NCBI RefSeq assembly: GCF_001984105.1
Contig: NZ_MTQM01000009.1
Span: 1,364,001 to 1,428,000 of the forward strand
From: Microbacterium sp. CSI-V
GTDB lineage: Bacteria; Actinomycetota; Actinomycetes; Actinomycetales; Microbacteriaceae
Direction of reading: 5' to 3'
Length of the DNA stretch: 64,000 bases
The notes under the pieces were generated by a model. The model ran no database searches and was not told the DNA's origin. It saw only the letters and a list, made by a program, of their open reading frames with translations. The position numbers and the translations under genes were made by a program. Positions 50,224-57,604 of the stretch are shown here, piece by piece (the stretch's first letter is position 1; each line of letters begins with the position of its first letter).

Positions 50224-51126
50224 TCAGGCACGGGCCAGCTCCTTCCATCCCTCGACGTGCGCGCCGGTGGTCTCGGCGACCGGGCCGTAGACGTCGGGGC
50301 GGCGGTCGCGCAGGTGGAACATCCCCCCGCGCATCGCCCGGAAGGTGTCCTCGATGTCGATCTCGGCGATCGCGAGCCCGGTCCCGAGCAGGGTCGTGGC
50401 GAGGATGTTGCCGCCCGGGTCGACGACCTTCGCGTTGCCGACGTACCGCAGCGACCCGAAGGTGCCCGACTGATTGGATGCCATCCAGAACACCTGGTTG
50501 TCGAGGGCGCGCGCGATGTCGAACTGGTTGAACCGGTAGGTCCACCGGTCGTCCTGCAGGTTCTCCGCGGTCGCGGTGCGGGCCGCCGGCCAGGCCGACA
50601 TGCTGACGACGATCTCGGCACCGTCGAGGGCGAGCATGCGCGCGGCCTCGGGGAATGCCTTGTCGTAGCAGATCTGCATCCCCACACGTCCGACGGGGGT
50701 GTCGAACGCCTGGTAGGTGTCGCCGGCCGAGTACGACATGTTCTCGCCCAGCGGCTGATGCACCTTGCGGTACGAGCCGTAGATGTTCTCGCCGTCCAGG
50801 CATACCGCGGCGTTGTACCGCGTCTCGCCGTCGTCGGCCAGCTCGCAGAACCCGATCGTGACGATCATGTCGCCGACGAGCTCCTGCACGCGGGCGATCT
50901 CGGGGCCGTCGAGCCGGATGGCGGGCGGCATCGACTTCGTCGTGGTCTTGATCGTGTCGCCGTGGTTGCCGAGCGACGAGAGGTACCCGCCGATCGCGGC
51001 CTCGGGGAACGCCAGGAGCGACACTCCCGCGGCCCGCGCCTCGGCCACCAGATCGGCGATGAGCGCGTAGTTCTGCTCCAGATCCCGGGTGAAATTCGCC
51101 GAGACGGAGGCGACGGTGATCGACAT
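50224..51126 (-). CDS. nitC: Nitrilase NitC of the Nit1C cluster (Sll0784 type)
   Basis: 300-residue nitrilase with the full catalytic set: Glu42 ('FPEAAIGGY'), Lys121 ('YRKVHQP'), Glu128 ('LGEN') and Cys153 ('QICYDK'). This family includes NitC of cyanide-using Pseudomonas and Sll0784 of Synechocystis; it hydrolyses small nitriles, and in cyanotrophs it is needed to use cyanide as nitrogen source. ATG 51126 lies 8 bases after the MSMEG_0572 stop. It is one of two nitrilase-family genes in the operon and the only one with an intact active site. Confidence 0.9.
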   Translation of the reverse strand: MSITVASVSANFTRDLEQNYALIADLVAEARAAGVSLLAFPEAAIGGYLSSLGNHGDTIKTTTKSMPPAIRLDGPEIARVQELVGDMIVTIGFCELADDGETRYNAAVCLDGENIYGSYRKVHQPLGENMSYSAGDTYQAFDTPVGRVGMQICYDKAFPEAARMLALDGAEIVVSMSAWPAARTATAENLQDDRWTYRFNQFDIARALDNQVFWMASNQSGTFGSLRYVGNAKVVDPGGNILATTLLGTGLAIAEIDIEDTFRAMRGGMFHLRDRRPDVYGPVAETTGAHVEGWKELARA

Positions 51127-51134
51127 GGCGGGCC

Positions 51135-51662
51135 TCAGAGGTTGTAGGTCGAGTTGATGATCGCGCCCTTGCGCGCGTAGTAGATGAGCGCGTCCTGCAC
51201 GTCGAGCGGGTGCGCGGGGATGACGCCCTCGATGAGGTCCTCTTCCCGGATGCCGTGGAGCGCGAGACCGAAGCGGCAGCAGTAGACCGTGCCGCCCTCC
51301 TTGATGAACGTCTCGAGCGAGTTGTTCATGTTCAGTTCGCCGGGGAAGCCCGCGTCGCCCGTGGTCGGGAAGCCGCGGTTGGCGGTCGCGGCCAGCGTGC
51401 CGGGGCCGTAGAGGTAGATCGCCGATTCGAAGCCCTTGCGCAGAGCCCGCGTCGCTTGGAGGATTGCGACGAAGCTGACCGAGGACTCGTGCGGGATGCC
51501 GTGAATGAGCGTGAAGTAGGTCTCGCCGTCCTCGGCCTGGAAGTCGGGGAAGAGCTTGGTCGAGCCGTAGATGTTGCTGCCCTTCGGGAGGGCCGGGTGG
51601 GGCACCTCGCCGAGCGACTTGGCGATGTTCTCGGCGATCTGAGCGTCGATGTCGGTGGTCAT
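51135..51662 (-). CDS. nitB: MSMEG_0572/Sll0783-family nitrogen starvation response protein
   Basis: 175-residue protein of the Sll0783 family, named for induction on nitrogen starvation in Synechocystis. Recognised from 'HPALPKGSNIYGSTKLFPDFQAEDGETYFTLIHGIPHESSVSF' in outline and 'ANRGFPTTGDAGFPGELNMN'. The fold looks DsrE-like, with 'VYCCRFGLALHGI' holding two adjacent Cys that could be redox or sulfur-carrier residues (inference). First gene after a 101-base gap containing a GlnR-like repeat, so it may start a second transcript within the cluster. Confidence 0.87.
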   Translation of the reverse strand: MTTDIDAQIAENIAKSLGEVPHPALPKGSNIYGSTKLFPDFQAEDGETYFTLIHGIPHESSVSFVAILQATRALRKGFESAIYLYGPGTLAATANRGFPTTGDAGFPGELNMNNSLETFIKEGGTVYCCRFGLALHGIREEDLIEGVIPAHPLDVQDALIYYARKGAIINSTYNL

Positions 51663-51729
51663 GGTCGTGTCCTTCACGTCGGTGGAGCCGGGGATGGAGC
51701 GCGTTCTGGTATCAGAATCGCGGCGGGAT

Positions 51730-51745
51730 GTTTCGAATTGGTTTC
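51730..51745 (-). promoter_or_regulatory. GlnR-like direct repeat upstream of nitB
   Basis: On the minus strand the sequence is GAAAC-CAATTC-GAAAC, two identical pentamers six bases apart, giving AC-N9-AC as described for mycobacterial GlnR sites. It lies 68-83 bases before the nitB start in an unusually AT-rich 101-base gap. That fits nitrogen control of nitB-nitC and the genes after them. Not tested; GAAAC repeats can occur by chance. Confidence 0.45.
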
Positions 51746-51763
51746 TGCCGGAATGAGGTTGCG

Positions 51764-53155
51764 TTACGCCTGGCCGAGGCCGGTGGCACCGGCGTCGACG
51801 GCGACGGTCTCGACGCCGTCGGGCCACCGCAGCACCACCCCGGGAGCACCGGTGAGCGCGCCGATCGTCGACGACGTCGCGAGCGGCGAGGAGATCGGCG
51901 GGGCGTCCGCGGTGAGCATGCCGAAGCCCGGGAAGCAGGTGAGCCAGTCGCCGAACGCGGCGGCGTCGGGGGCGGGGACCTCGGCCACGTCGATGCGCGC
52001 GCCGGTGCCGGATGCCTCGGCGAGCATCGCCGCCGTCCCGATGATCCCGGCCATGCTGACGTCTTTCGCCGCCGCGGGGCGATGCTCCGGAATGACGCCC
52101 GCGAGATGGCGGAGCTCGGCGCCGGTGCGGGTGGAGGTCGAATCCCACTGGCGGCCCTCGAACCCGCGCCGCCAACGTCCGTGCAGGTCGACCGTGAGGC
52201 CCAAACTCTGGCCGGGCCTCCCTCCTCCCCCGGGCACGGGGTGGGCCGTCCGACCGATCGCCGTGACCGCGAGCGACGACGCACCTCCCCATTGGGTGTG
52301 TCCGCCGAGGATCGGGACGCCCCACGCCACGGCGGCGCTCCGCAGGCCCGAGACGATGCGACGGACCGCCGACGCGGTGGGTGCCGACACGGCATCCATG
52401 AGGCCCACCGCGTGCGCGCCCATCGCCGACAGATCGTTGACGTTGACGAGAACCCCGCACCAGCCGGCCCACTCCGGGTCCTTGTCGATGAGGGCGGGGA
52501 GGATCGCGTCGGTGGCCACGACGACGTCGGTGCCCGAGACGAGAGCGCCGTCGTCACCGATCCAGCCGGCGCCGCCGAGACCGTCGGGGTGATCGTCGCG
52601 GATCCCCGACAGCACCTCCCCGAGGGGGTTCTTCGTCGCCCGCACGAGGGCTGCGAACCGGTCGATGGGCCACCGCATCCGCACGTGCGGCGCCCCCGCG
52701 ACTGTGGTCTCGCCCCAGCGCTCCCACCCGAGGTGCCGGAAGAGCGGCTCGTTGCGGTCCTGCACGGTCGCTTCGAATCTCACGACCCCGCGGGCCACGG
52801 CCTCGCGGCACGCCGCGCGCACCAGGGCGGATCCGATGCCCCCGGCGTGGCGCGCGCCGCGCCGCACCGCGAGACGACTTCCCGTCCACCATCCGATGTC
52901 GCGCGTCGTCGCGGGGGCGAGCCGCACACCGCCCAGGACGTCTCCCGCCGGAGTCACCGCGACCAGCACCACGGTGCGCGGATCGTCGTCGATGTCGTCG
53001 TGGTCGTTCGCGTCGAAGAGCCCCTGCTCGTCGACGAAGACGTCACGCCGCAGTGCGCGGTAGGCCCGCGTCCGGGCGTCGTCCGCGACGTGGATCTCCC
53101 ACGCCGGCACCTCGAGCCGCGCGCGCGAACCGGTGAGCACCGGCACGTCGAACAT
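51764..53155 (-). CDS. MSMEG_0567-type fusion: GNAT acetyltransferase plus AIR synthase-related domain
   Basis: 463-residue fusion. Residues about 1-165 are a GNAT domain ('RALRRDVFVDEQGLF', then 'GIGSALVRAACREAVARGV' acetyl-CoA loop and 'FRHLGWERWGET'). Residues about 175-460 are a PurM/HypE-like ATP-using domain ('VVVATDAILP', 'VNVNDLSAMGAHAVGLMDAV', 'GGHTQWGGASSLAVTAIG'). These equal the separate NitE and NitF (Sll0786/Sll0787) proteins of other bacteria. The overlap with the radical SAM stop allows ATG 53155 or GTG 53158. Probably activates a substrate as phosphate and acylates a product. Confidence 0.86.
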   Translation of the reverse strand: MFDVPVLTGSRARLEVPAWEIHVADDARTRAYRALRRDVFVDEQGLFDANDHDDIDDDPRTVVLVAVTPAGDVLGGVRLAPATTRDIGWWTGSRLAVRRGARHAGGIGSALVRAACREAVARGVVRFEATVQDRNEPLFRHLGWERWGETTVAGAPHVRMRWPIDRFAALVRATKNPLGEVLSGIRDDHPDGLGGAGWIGDDGALVSGTDVVVATDAILPALIDKDPEWAGWCGVLVNVNDLSAMGAHAVGLMDAVSAPTASAVRRIVSGLRSAAVAWGVPILGGHTQWGGASSLAVTAIGRTAHPVPGGGGRPGQSLGLTVDLHGRWRRGFEGRQWDSTSTRTGAELRHLAGVIPEHRPAAAKDVSMAGIIGTAAMLAEASGTGARIDVAEVPAPDAAAFGDWLTCFPGFGMLTADAPPISSPLATSSTIGALTGAPGVVLRWPDGVETVAVDAGATGLGQA

Positions 53156-54249
53156 CACGCGCCCGCCGTCTTGAGGATGCTGCACGCCCCGCACGCGGCG
53201 CAGCCCGCGCGCTGGTCCTCGCCGCGCATCCCCGCCGCGTGGAGGAGCCCTGCCACGCGCGAGGTGATGTCGTCGACGACCGCGCGATGCGGGGCCGGGA
53301 CCTTGTCGATGTCGGTCGCGAGCGTGCCCTTGAGCGGACGGAAGGGGACGACGAAGGGGTACACGCCCATCTCGATGAGCTCGCGGGCGCCCTCCACGGC
53401 TTCGTCGGGGTCCTCCCCCATTCCGACGATCAGGTACGTCGACACCTGGTTCCAGCCGAATACCCGCACCGCTTCACGCCACGCGGCACGGTACTCGTCC
53501 ATGCTGACGCGGGATTTCCCCGGCATCCATCGCCGACGCACGTCGTCGTCCATGGATTCGACATGGATGCCGATGGACCGGGCGCCCGCGTCGTAGAGGT
53601 CGGTGATGGCCTGGAGATCGGCGGGCGGCTCGCACTGCACCTGGATCTCGAGCTGAGGAACGGCGGCCTTCACCGCACGCACGCAGCGGGCGAGATGCTT
53701 GGCGCCGCGGTCCCAGCCGTTGGATGTACCGGTCGTCATGACCATGTGCGTCACACCGTCCAGGCGCACCGCGGCCTCGGCCACCTCCGCGAGCATCGCC
53801 GGCGTCTTGACCGCGATGGTCGTGCCGGCGTCGAGCGACGCCTCGATCGCGCAGAACCGGCAGCGCTCGCTCTCGTCGTACCGCACGCACGTCTGCACGA
53901 CGGTCGTGGCGAGGACGTTCTTCCCGTGCAGCTTTGCGATCTTGTCGTAGGCCACTCCCTCGGCCGTCTCGAGATCGTAGAACCGGGGCCGCACGACCGG
54001 CGCGACGTCGAACCCGAGGTCGGCGCCGTCGCGCGTCAGCCGGCCGGCCGCCGTGACCACGTACGGACTGTTCGGGTTGAGGGGGATCGCCGCCCCCTCC
54101 CCGTCGACGACGAAGTGACCGTCATCGCTGGGACCCGCTCCACCCGTGCGGCGCACGGGGGCGTCGCTGCGGACGCCGAGGAGAGCTAGGCTGACACGGG
54201 TCGAGACCCGGTCACGATCCACCGGTGCAAGGGCTGACGCGTTGTCCAT
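53155..54249 (-). CDS. nitD: MSMEG_0568-family radical SAM protein
   Basis: 364-residue radical SAM protein of the Nit1C cluster (NitD/Sll0785 type). The cluster-binding Cys are spaced unusually: Cys121, Cys130, Cys133 (C-x8-C-x2-C instead of C-x3-C-x2-C). The TIM-barrel continues with 'MVMTTGTSNGWDRG', 'IQVQCEPP' and 'GIHVESMDDDVRRRWMPGK'. The C-terminus ends with another Cys triplet, Cys350-Cys353-Cys356 (C-x2-C-x2-C), which could hold a second Fe-S centre. First gene of the operon; the promoter should lie in 54250-54527. Confidence 0.87.
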   Translation of the reverse strand: MDNASALAPVDRDRVSTRVSLALLGVRSDAPVRRTGGAGPSDDGHFVVDGEGAAIPLNPNSPYVVTAAGRLTRDGADLGFDVAPVVRPRFYDLETAEGVAYDKIAKLHGKNVLATTVVQTCVRYDESERCRFCAIEASLDAGTTIAVKTPAMLAEVAEAAVRLDGVTHMVMTTGTSNGWDRGAKHLARCVRAVKAAVPQLEIQVQCEPPADLQAITDLYDAGARSIGIHVESMDDDVRRRWMPGKSRVSMDEYRAAWREAVRVFGWNQVSTYLIVGMGEDPDEAVEGARELIEMGVYPFVVPFRPLKGTLATDIDKVPAPHRAVVDDITSRVAGLLHAAGMRGEDQRAGCAACGACSILKTAGA

Positions 54250-54527
54250 GCAGTCCAGTAGAACCGCGCGGTGTTTCCATACGACGACGGTCGGATAGCG
54301 ATCGCGTTTCGCGGTTCGCGTGGGTGATGGACTCCCGGGTCAGGTTCGCGTGTTTCCTCACGCTGTCGCCCTGTGCTCACACCTGTTCGACTACACCGCC
54401 CTTCTCGCTTACAGGCCCGCCCCTCCGTCGAAACGAACCCGGGAGCCGCGGCTTTCTGCGGACGCAAGGGGCGATACGCCGTGTGGCGCGCTGCTCGCGG
54501 AATCGAGATCGTGGGCCGTCCGACAGA
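54250..54527. other. Intergenic region upstream of nitD
   Basis: 278 bases without a convincing gene. The sequence is less GC-rich than the operon, with several TTTC and GTTC stretches, and should contain the promoter of the Nit1C operon reading leftward and the 3' end of the small membrane-protein transcript. I see no clear palindrome, terminator or open frame with coding character. Confidence 0.5.
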
Positions 54528-54794
54528 TCACTCCGGTTCCTCGTCTCGCGCTACACCTGCCATCATTTCGCGGTACTGCTTGCGTTCGTTCCGAATCACC
54601 ACCACAGCAGTGGCGACTGCGATGAGCAGGAGAGCCGAGCCACCAAGAACGGGAGCTAGGACCGTTTGCATGTCTCCGGCGGCGCCTACGGTCTTGATGC
54701 CGACCACGAGGAAGATGAAACCCGTTACCGCCATAGCCATCGGCAACGTCAGCAGTGCGGTGTACAAGAGAATCCGTCCCTTAACCAGGGGCAT
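54528..54794 (-). CDS. Small two-helix membrane protein, candidate immunity protein
   Basis: 88-residue protein with two hydrophobic helices (about residues 8-35 and 46-70) and a charged C-terminus ('RNERKQYREMMAGVARDEEPE'). Its ATG shares a base with the stop codon of the RHS/toxin tail frame (TGATG), so it was translated right after that toxin. That coupling, small size and membrane location are typical of immunity proteins to pore-forming or membrane-acting polymorphic toxins. No family recognised; GTG starts 3 and 6 bases upstream are possible. Confidence 0.65.
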   Translation of the reverse strand: MPLVKGRILLYTALLTLPMAMAVTGFIFLVVGIKTVGAAGDMQTVLAPVLGGSALLLIAVATAVVVIRNERKQYREMMAGVARDEEPE

Positions 54795-55182
54795 CACCAC
54801 TCACCGTAGAACACACCTCCTGCGGTTCTCCCGGCGAGCCCCCCGAATCCAGCGCATCCAAGCCCGAGAAGCGCCGTCCCGCCTGCTGTGAGGGTGGCCG
54901 AAGCGGTCACGCCAGCAAACAAGCTGCACCGGTGAGGCCTCCGACGATGCTCGGGCCGACATCGTTCCAGCCCAAGCTGCCGGACAATGCCTCTCCGATT
55001 GTGGTGCCGTTCATCCAGGCATCGACGGCGGCGGCTCCGTACTCGAGGGCTGCGGACACCCACCTAGTCCCACTGGGATCGGATCCGTTGATCGGGTTGG
55101 GGCTCCCGTAGATGTACGTGTTGGCCTCCTGACCAGTGGGATCCATCTGCGTGAACCGACCGAGGCTGGTGTCGTAGTTACG
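54794..55182 (-). pseudogene. Truncated RHS-repeat core with frameshifted toxin C-terminus
   Basis: The frame ending at 54907 carries the RHS-associated core end 'RNYDTSLGRFTQMDPTGQEANTYIYG' (in outline) then 'PNPINGSDPSGT', the usual junction where toxin tails begin, followed by 'RWVSAALEYGAAAVDAWMNGTTIGEALSGSLGW'. It stops after '...GAACLLA', but another frame continues as '...SLFAGVTASATLTAGGTALLGLGCAGFGGLAG...' to a stop overlapping the membrane-protein start. A one-base shift near 54910-54935 would join them. Upstream of Arg at 55182 the RHS homology ends abruptly, so the large N-terminal part is missing. The Gly/Ala-rich tail suggests a membrane-inserting toxin. Confidence 0.78.
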
Positions 55183-55422
55183 CCGGTCGCTCCTCGCGGC
55201 CGGCTTTCCCACCGCTGGAGGAGTGGGTCGAGGCCAGGCCGCTGGTGCGGGTGTCGTTCCCCTGAGGCGGACCCACGCCCCGACGGATCGCGACGGACGG
55301 ACGGCGAGCCTGCACACGCGTCACGGTTCGGTATCGCGTTCCGCAGGATCGAAACGATGTCGCTATCGTGAGGCGACGCCCGCCCATTGGGGGACGCGGG
55401 CACCATCGAAAAGAGAACGACA

Positions 55423-56070
55423 ATGAGCGCGCCCACGAGCAGCACCGAGCCCGCCGTCGTTCCACCGAAGCCCGGGGTGAAGCGCATGTGGCACCTGGCG
55501 CCGCTCAGAGTGCGCGCCGGGGTGGTCACTGTCGCTGTGATCGCCATCCTGGGCATCGTCGGAACCGTTGTCGCAACCAGCATCGCGGCGCAGAACGCAG
55601 CGAACTGGGAGGTGCTGCGCCAGCGAGGAATTCAGCAGTCGGAGACGATCTCGAAGCTCGAATCGAGCCTCGCCCGGGCCGAGTCCGATCGCGACCGCGC
55701 CGTAAAGAACCTTGTGCCGCAGACGGAGCTCACGCAGCGTGAGCAGACCGTAGCCGCAGCAGAGAAATCTGTCGGTGACCGCGAGGCGGCGGTGAAGGGG
55801 CGCGAAGACGCGATCACCGCGAAGGAGAACTTCGTGAAGCAGACGTCGCTGACCGGTGGCAAGTACACGGTCGGCGTCTCGATGGAGGCTGGCACTTACC
55901 GCACGGAGAACACGAACTCCCGCTGCTACTGGGCGGTGTACACGTCGGGCACCAACTACGACGACATCGTGCAGAACGACCTCGGGGCAACAGGCGTGCT
56001 CACGGTGACGATCAACCAGGGACAGGACTTCGAGACGAACAGGTGCGGTACCTGGGTGAAGATCGGCTGA
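55423..56070 (+). CDS. Membrane-anchored coiled-coil protein with C-terminal domain of unknown function
   Basis: 215-residue protein. A short Pro-rich cytoplasmic N-terminus, one membrane helix (about residues 32-56), and a Glu/Ala/Arg-rich coiled coil (about 65-140) lead to a C-terminal domain with 'YTVGVSMEAGTYRTEN', two Cys ('SRCYW' and 'NRCGTW') and 'IVQNDLGATGVLTVTINQGQDFET'. This small beta domain with a likely disulfide recurs in actinobacterial exported proteins, as far as I recall, with no known role. Codon choice is less GC-biased than the neighbours. The RHS fragment is divergent from it. Confidence 0.75.
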   Translation: MSAPTSSTEPAVVPPKPGVKRMWHLAPLRVRAGVVTVAVIAILGIVGTVVATSIAAQNAANWEVLRQRGIQQSETISKLESSLARAESDRDRAVKNLVPQTELTQREQTVAAAEKSVGDREAAVKGREDAITAKENFVKQTSLTGGKYTVGVSMEAGTYRTENTNSRCYWAVYTSGTNYDDIVQNDLGATGVLTVTINQGQDFETNRCGTWVKIG

Positions 56071-56247
56071 CCAGCGCCCCTGACTCCCTGCGGGTGACTG
56101 CGATGGCGCCCGCGGTCAGACAACGAGCGGGGATACGGCAATGTGTCGTTTGACATCCACGCGATGCTGGCGGGGCGAAGACTTCGGATGAGCCCGGATC
56201 AGCCCGACCGCCCACTTCGTCCCGCGGCAGGAACCCACCGACGACAA
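56071..56247. other. Gene-free stretch before the tRNA terminator
   Basis: 177 bases between the coiled-coil gene and the tRNA terminator. No open frame with coding character, no repeat of the tRNA 3' end and no integrase remnant was seen. The sequence has mixed composition and may be residue of the inserted region next to the tRNA. Confidence 0.45.
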
Positions 56248-56287
56248 GAGGCCCGGACCCCCGCATTTCCGCGGGGATCCGGGCCTC
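56248..56287. terminator. Terminator downstream of tRNA-Pro
   Basis: GAGGCCCGGA (56248-56257) pairs with TCCGGGCCTC (56278-56287), continuing inward as CCCCGC/GCGGGG around an ATTTCC loop after one mismatch. It starts 5 bases beyond the tRNA 3' end on the minus strand. Confidence 0.82.
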
Positions 56288-56292
56288 AACTG

Positions 56293-56366
<74 letters not shown>

Positions 56367-56510
56367 TCGCCCGCGAGCGGGCAACTCGATTATCTTACCC
56401 GCTCCGCGCACGTCCCGCGAACCAGCGCCGCCCCGGGCGTGTGCGCGTACAGAACCGCAACCCCCGCGGCATCCCTTGCCCGTGACCGACCCCCTCGCTA
56501 CGGTCGCCGC

Positions 56511-57089
56511 ATGGCTATCGAGATCCTCCCCGCGACCGGTGACCGCTTCGACGACGCCGAGACCGCGCTCGACAGCGGCGACGGCCCCGAGTGCCAGTGC
56601 CAGTGGTGGCTGCTGCCGAACGGTCCGTGGAAGGACGCGTCGGTCGCCGACCGCACCGAGATGTTCCGCGCCGAACTCGACGGCGACCTGCCACCCGGAC
56701 TCATCGCCTACGTCGATGGCGAACCGGCCGGGTGGGTGCGTGTCGGCCCGCGGACGGCCCAGCCTCGACTCGCCCGCACACGCAACGTCACCGGTTCCAC
56801 GACCGAACCGCTCGACGACGACCGCGTCTGGGCGGTCACGTGCTTCGTCGTCCGCAAGGCCCACCGCGGTGGCGGGCTGATGCGCGACCTGCTGGATGCC
56901 GCCGTCGACGCCGCCCGCGAGGGCGGCGCGCGCGTCGTCGAGGGGTATCCGCGCGACCCGTCCGCGGCGAAGATCCCGGTGAACGACCTCTACCTCGGCA
57001 CGGTGTCGATCTTCGAAGACGCGGGGTTCACCGTGGTCGACCGCCCCCAGCCCGACCGCGCGCTCGTGTCCCTCACGCTCCGCGACTGA
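56511..57089 (+). CDS. GNAT family N-acetyltransferase
   Basis: 192-residue GNAT protein. Central beta strands 'VWAVTCFVVRKAHRGGGLMRDLLDAAVDAAREGGARVVEGYP' in outline contain the acetyl-CoA pyrophosphate-binding R/Q-x-x-G-x-G/A equivalent as 'RGGGLM'. A later 'GTVSIFEDAGFTVVDRP' is the usual C-terminal strand-helix. The N-terminal 'CQCQWW' cluster with a nearby Trp/Pro is typical of a small uncharacterised actinobacterial GNAT group. Acceptor unknown. ATG 56511 chosen by homology start. Followed 39 bases later by an S4 protein. Confidence 0.82.
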   Translation: MAIEILPATGDRFDDAETALDSGDGPECQCQWWLLPNGPWKDASVADRTEMFRAELDGDLPPGLIAYVDGEPAGWVRVGPRTAQPRLARTRNVTGSTTEPLDDDRVWAVTCFVVRKAHRGGGLMRDLLDAAVDAAREGGARVVEGYPRDPSAAKIPVNDLYLGTVSIFEDAGFTVVDRPQPDRALVSLTLRD

Positions 57090-57128
57090 TCCCCCCACCT
57101 ACGATGGAGGTTCCCCGAAGGAGCCTCG

Positions 57129-57512
57129 ATGACGGATGCCACGCCCACCGCGCGCGTCGACGCGTGGCTGTGGGCCATCCGCGTCTACAAGACCCGGTCC
57201 GCCGCGACCACGGCGTGCCGCGCGGGTCATGTGCGCGTCAACGGCGAGCGCGCGAAGGCCGCCCAGCCGGTCCGCCCGGGCGATGAGCTGCGCGTGCGGA
57301 TCCAGGGTTTTGACCGCATCCTGGTGGTGAAGAAGACCATCGCGAAGCGTGTCGGCGCCGCCCTCGTCGCCGAGGCTGCCGACGACCGCACTCCCCCGCC
57401 GCCGCCCCGCGAGAGCACCCCCTTCGTGCCCGTCCGCGACCGCGGCGCCGGACGCCCCACGAAGCGCGACCGCCGCGAGATCGAGAAGCTCCGCGGGCGC
57501 GACCTCGACTGA
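57129..57512 (+). CDS. S4-domain RNA-binding protein (Hsp15-like)
   Basis: 127-residue protein with an N-terminal S4 RNA-binding domain: 'RVDAWLWAIRVYKTRSAATTACRAGHVRVNGERAKAAQPVRPGDELRV' in outline. The middle 'KKTIAKRVGAALVAEA' and basic C-terminus ('GRPTKRDRREIEKLRGRD') match the Hsp15/HslR-like group that recycles stalled 50S subunits carrying peptidyl-tRNA in E. coli; actinobacterial relatives are assumed similar. GAAGGAG precedes ATG 57129. Confidence 0.87.
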   Translation: MTDATPTARVDAWLWAIRVYKTRSAATTACRAGHVRVNGERAKAAQPVRPGDELRVRIQGFDRILVVKKTIAKRVGAALVAEAADDRTPPPPPRESTPFVPVRDRGAGRPTKRDRREIEKLRGRDLD

Positions 57513-57528
57513 GGCCGCACAACACCAG

Positions 57529-57545
57529 CGATCCGCACAACCTCA
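57529..57545. repeat. Second copy of 17-base intergenic repeat
   Basis: CGATCCGCACAACCTCA is identical to 6521-6537 near the jetC end. Here it follows the S4 gene stop by 17 bases, and a partial version (GGCCGCACAAC) lies just before it at 57514-57524. No inverted arm is present in this copy. Confidence 0.4.
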
Positions 57546-57604
57546 CCCACGATCCCGGGCGTGCAACTCACCCCGCGCGAACCACTGAGCCGACGTCGCC
57601 GGCC

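Noticed and set aside
51730..51745. GAAAC repeats as part of a CRISPR-like repeat
   Set aside because: Only two pentamers six bases apart; spacing and number fit a regulator site, not an array.
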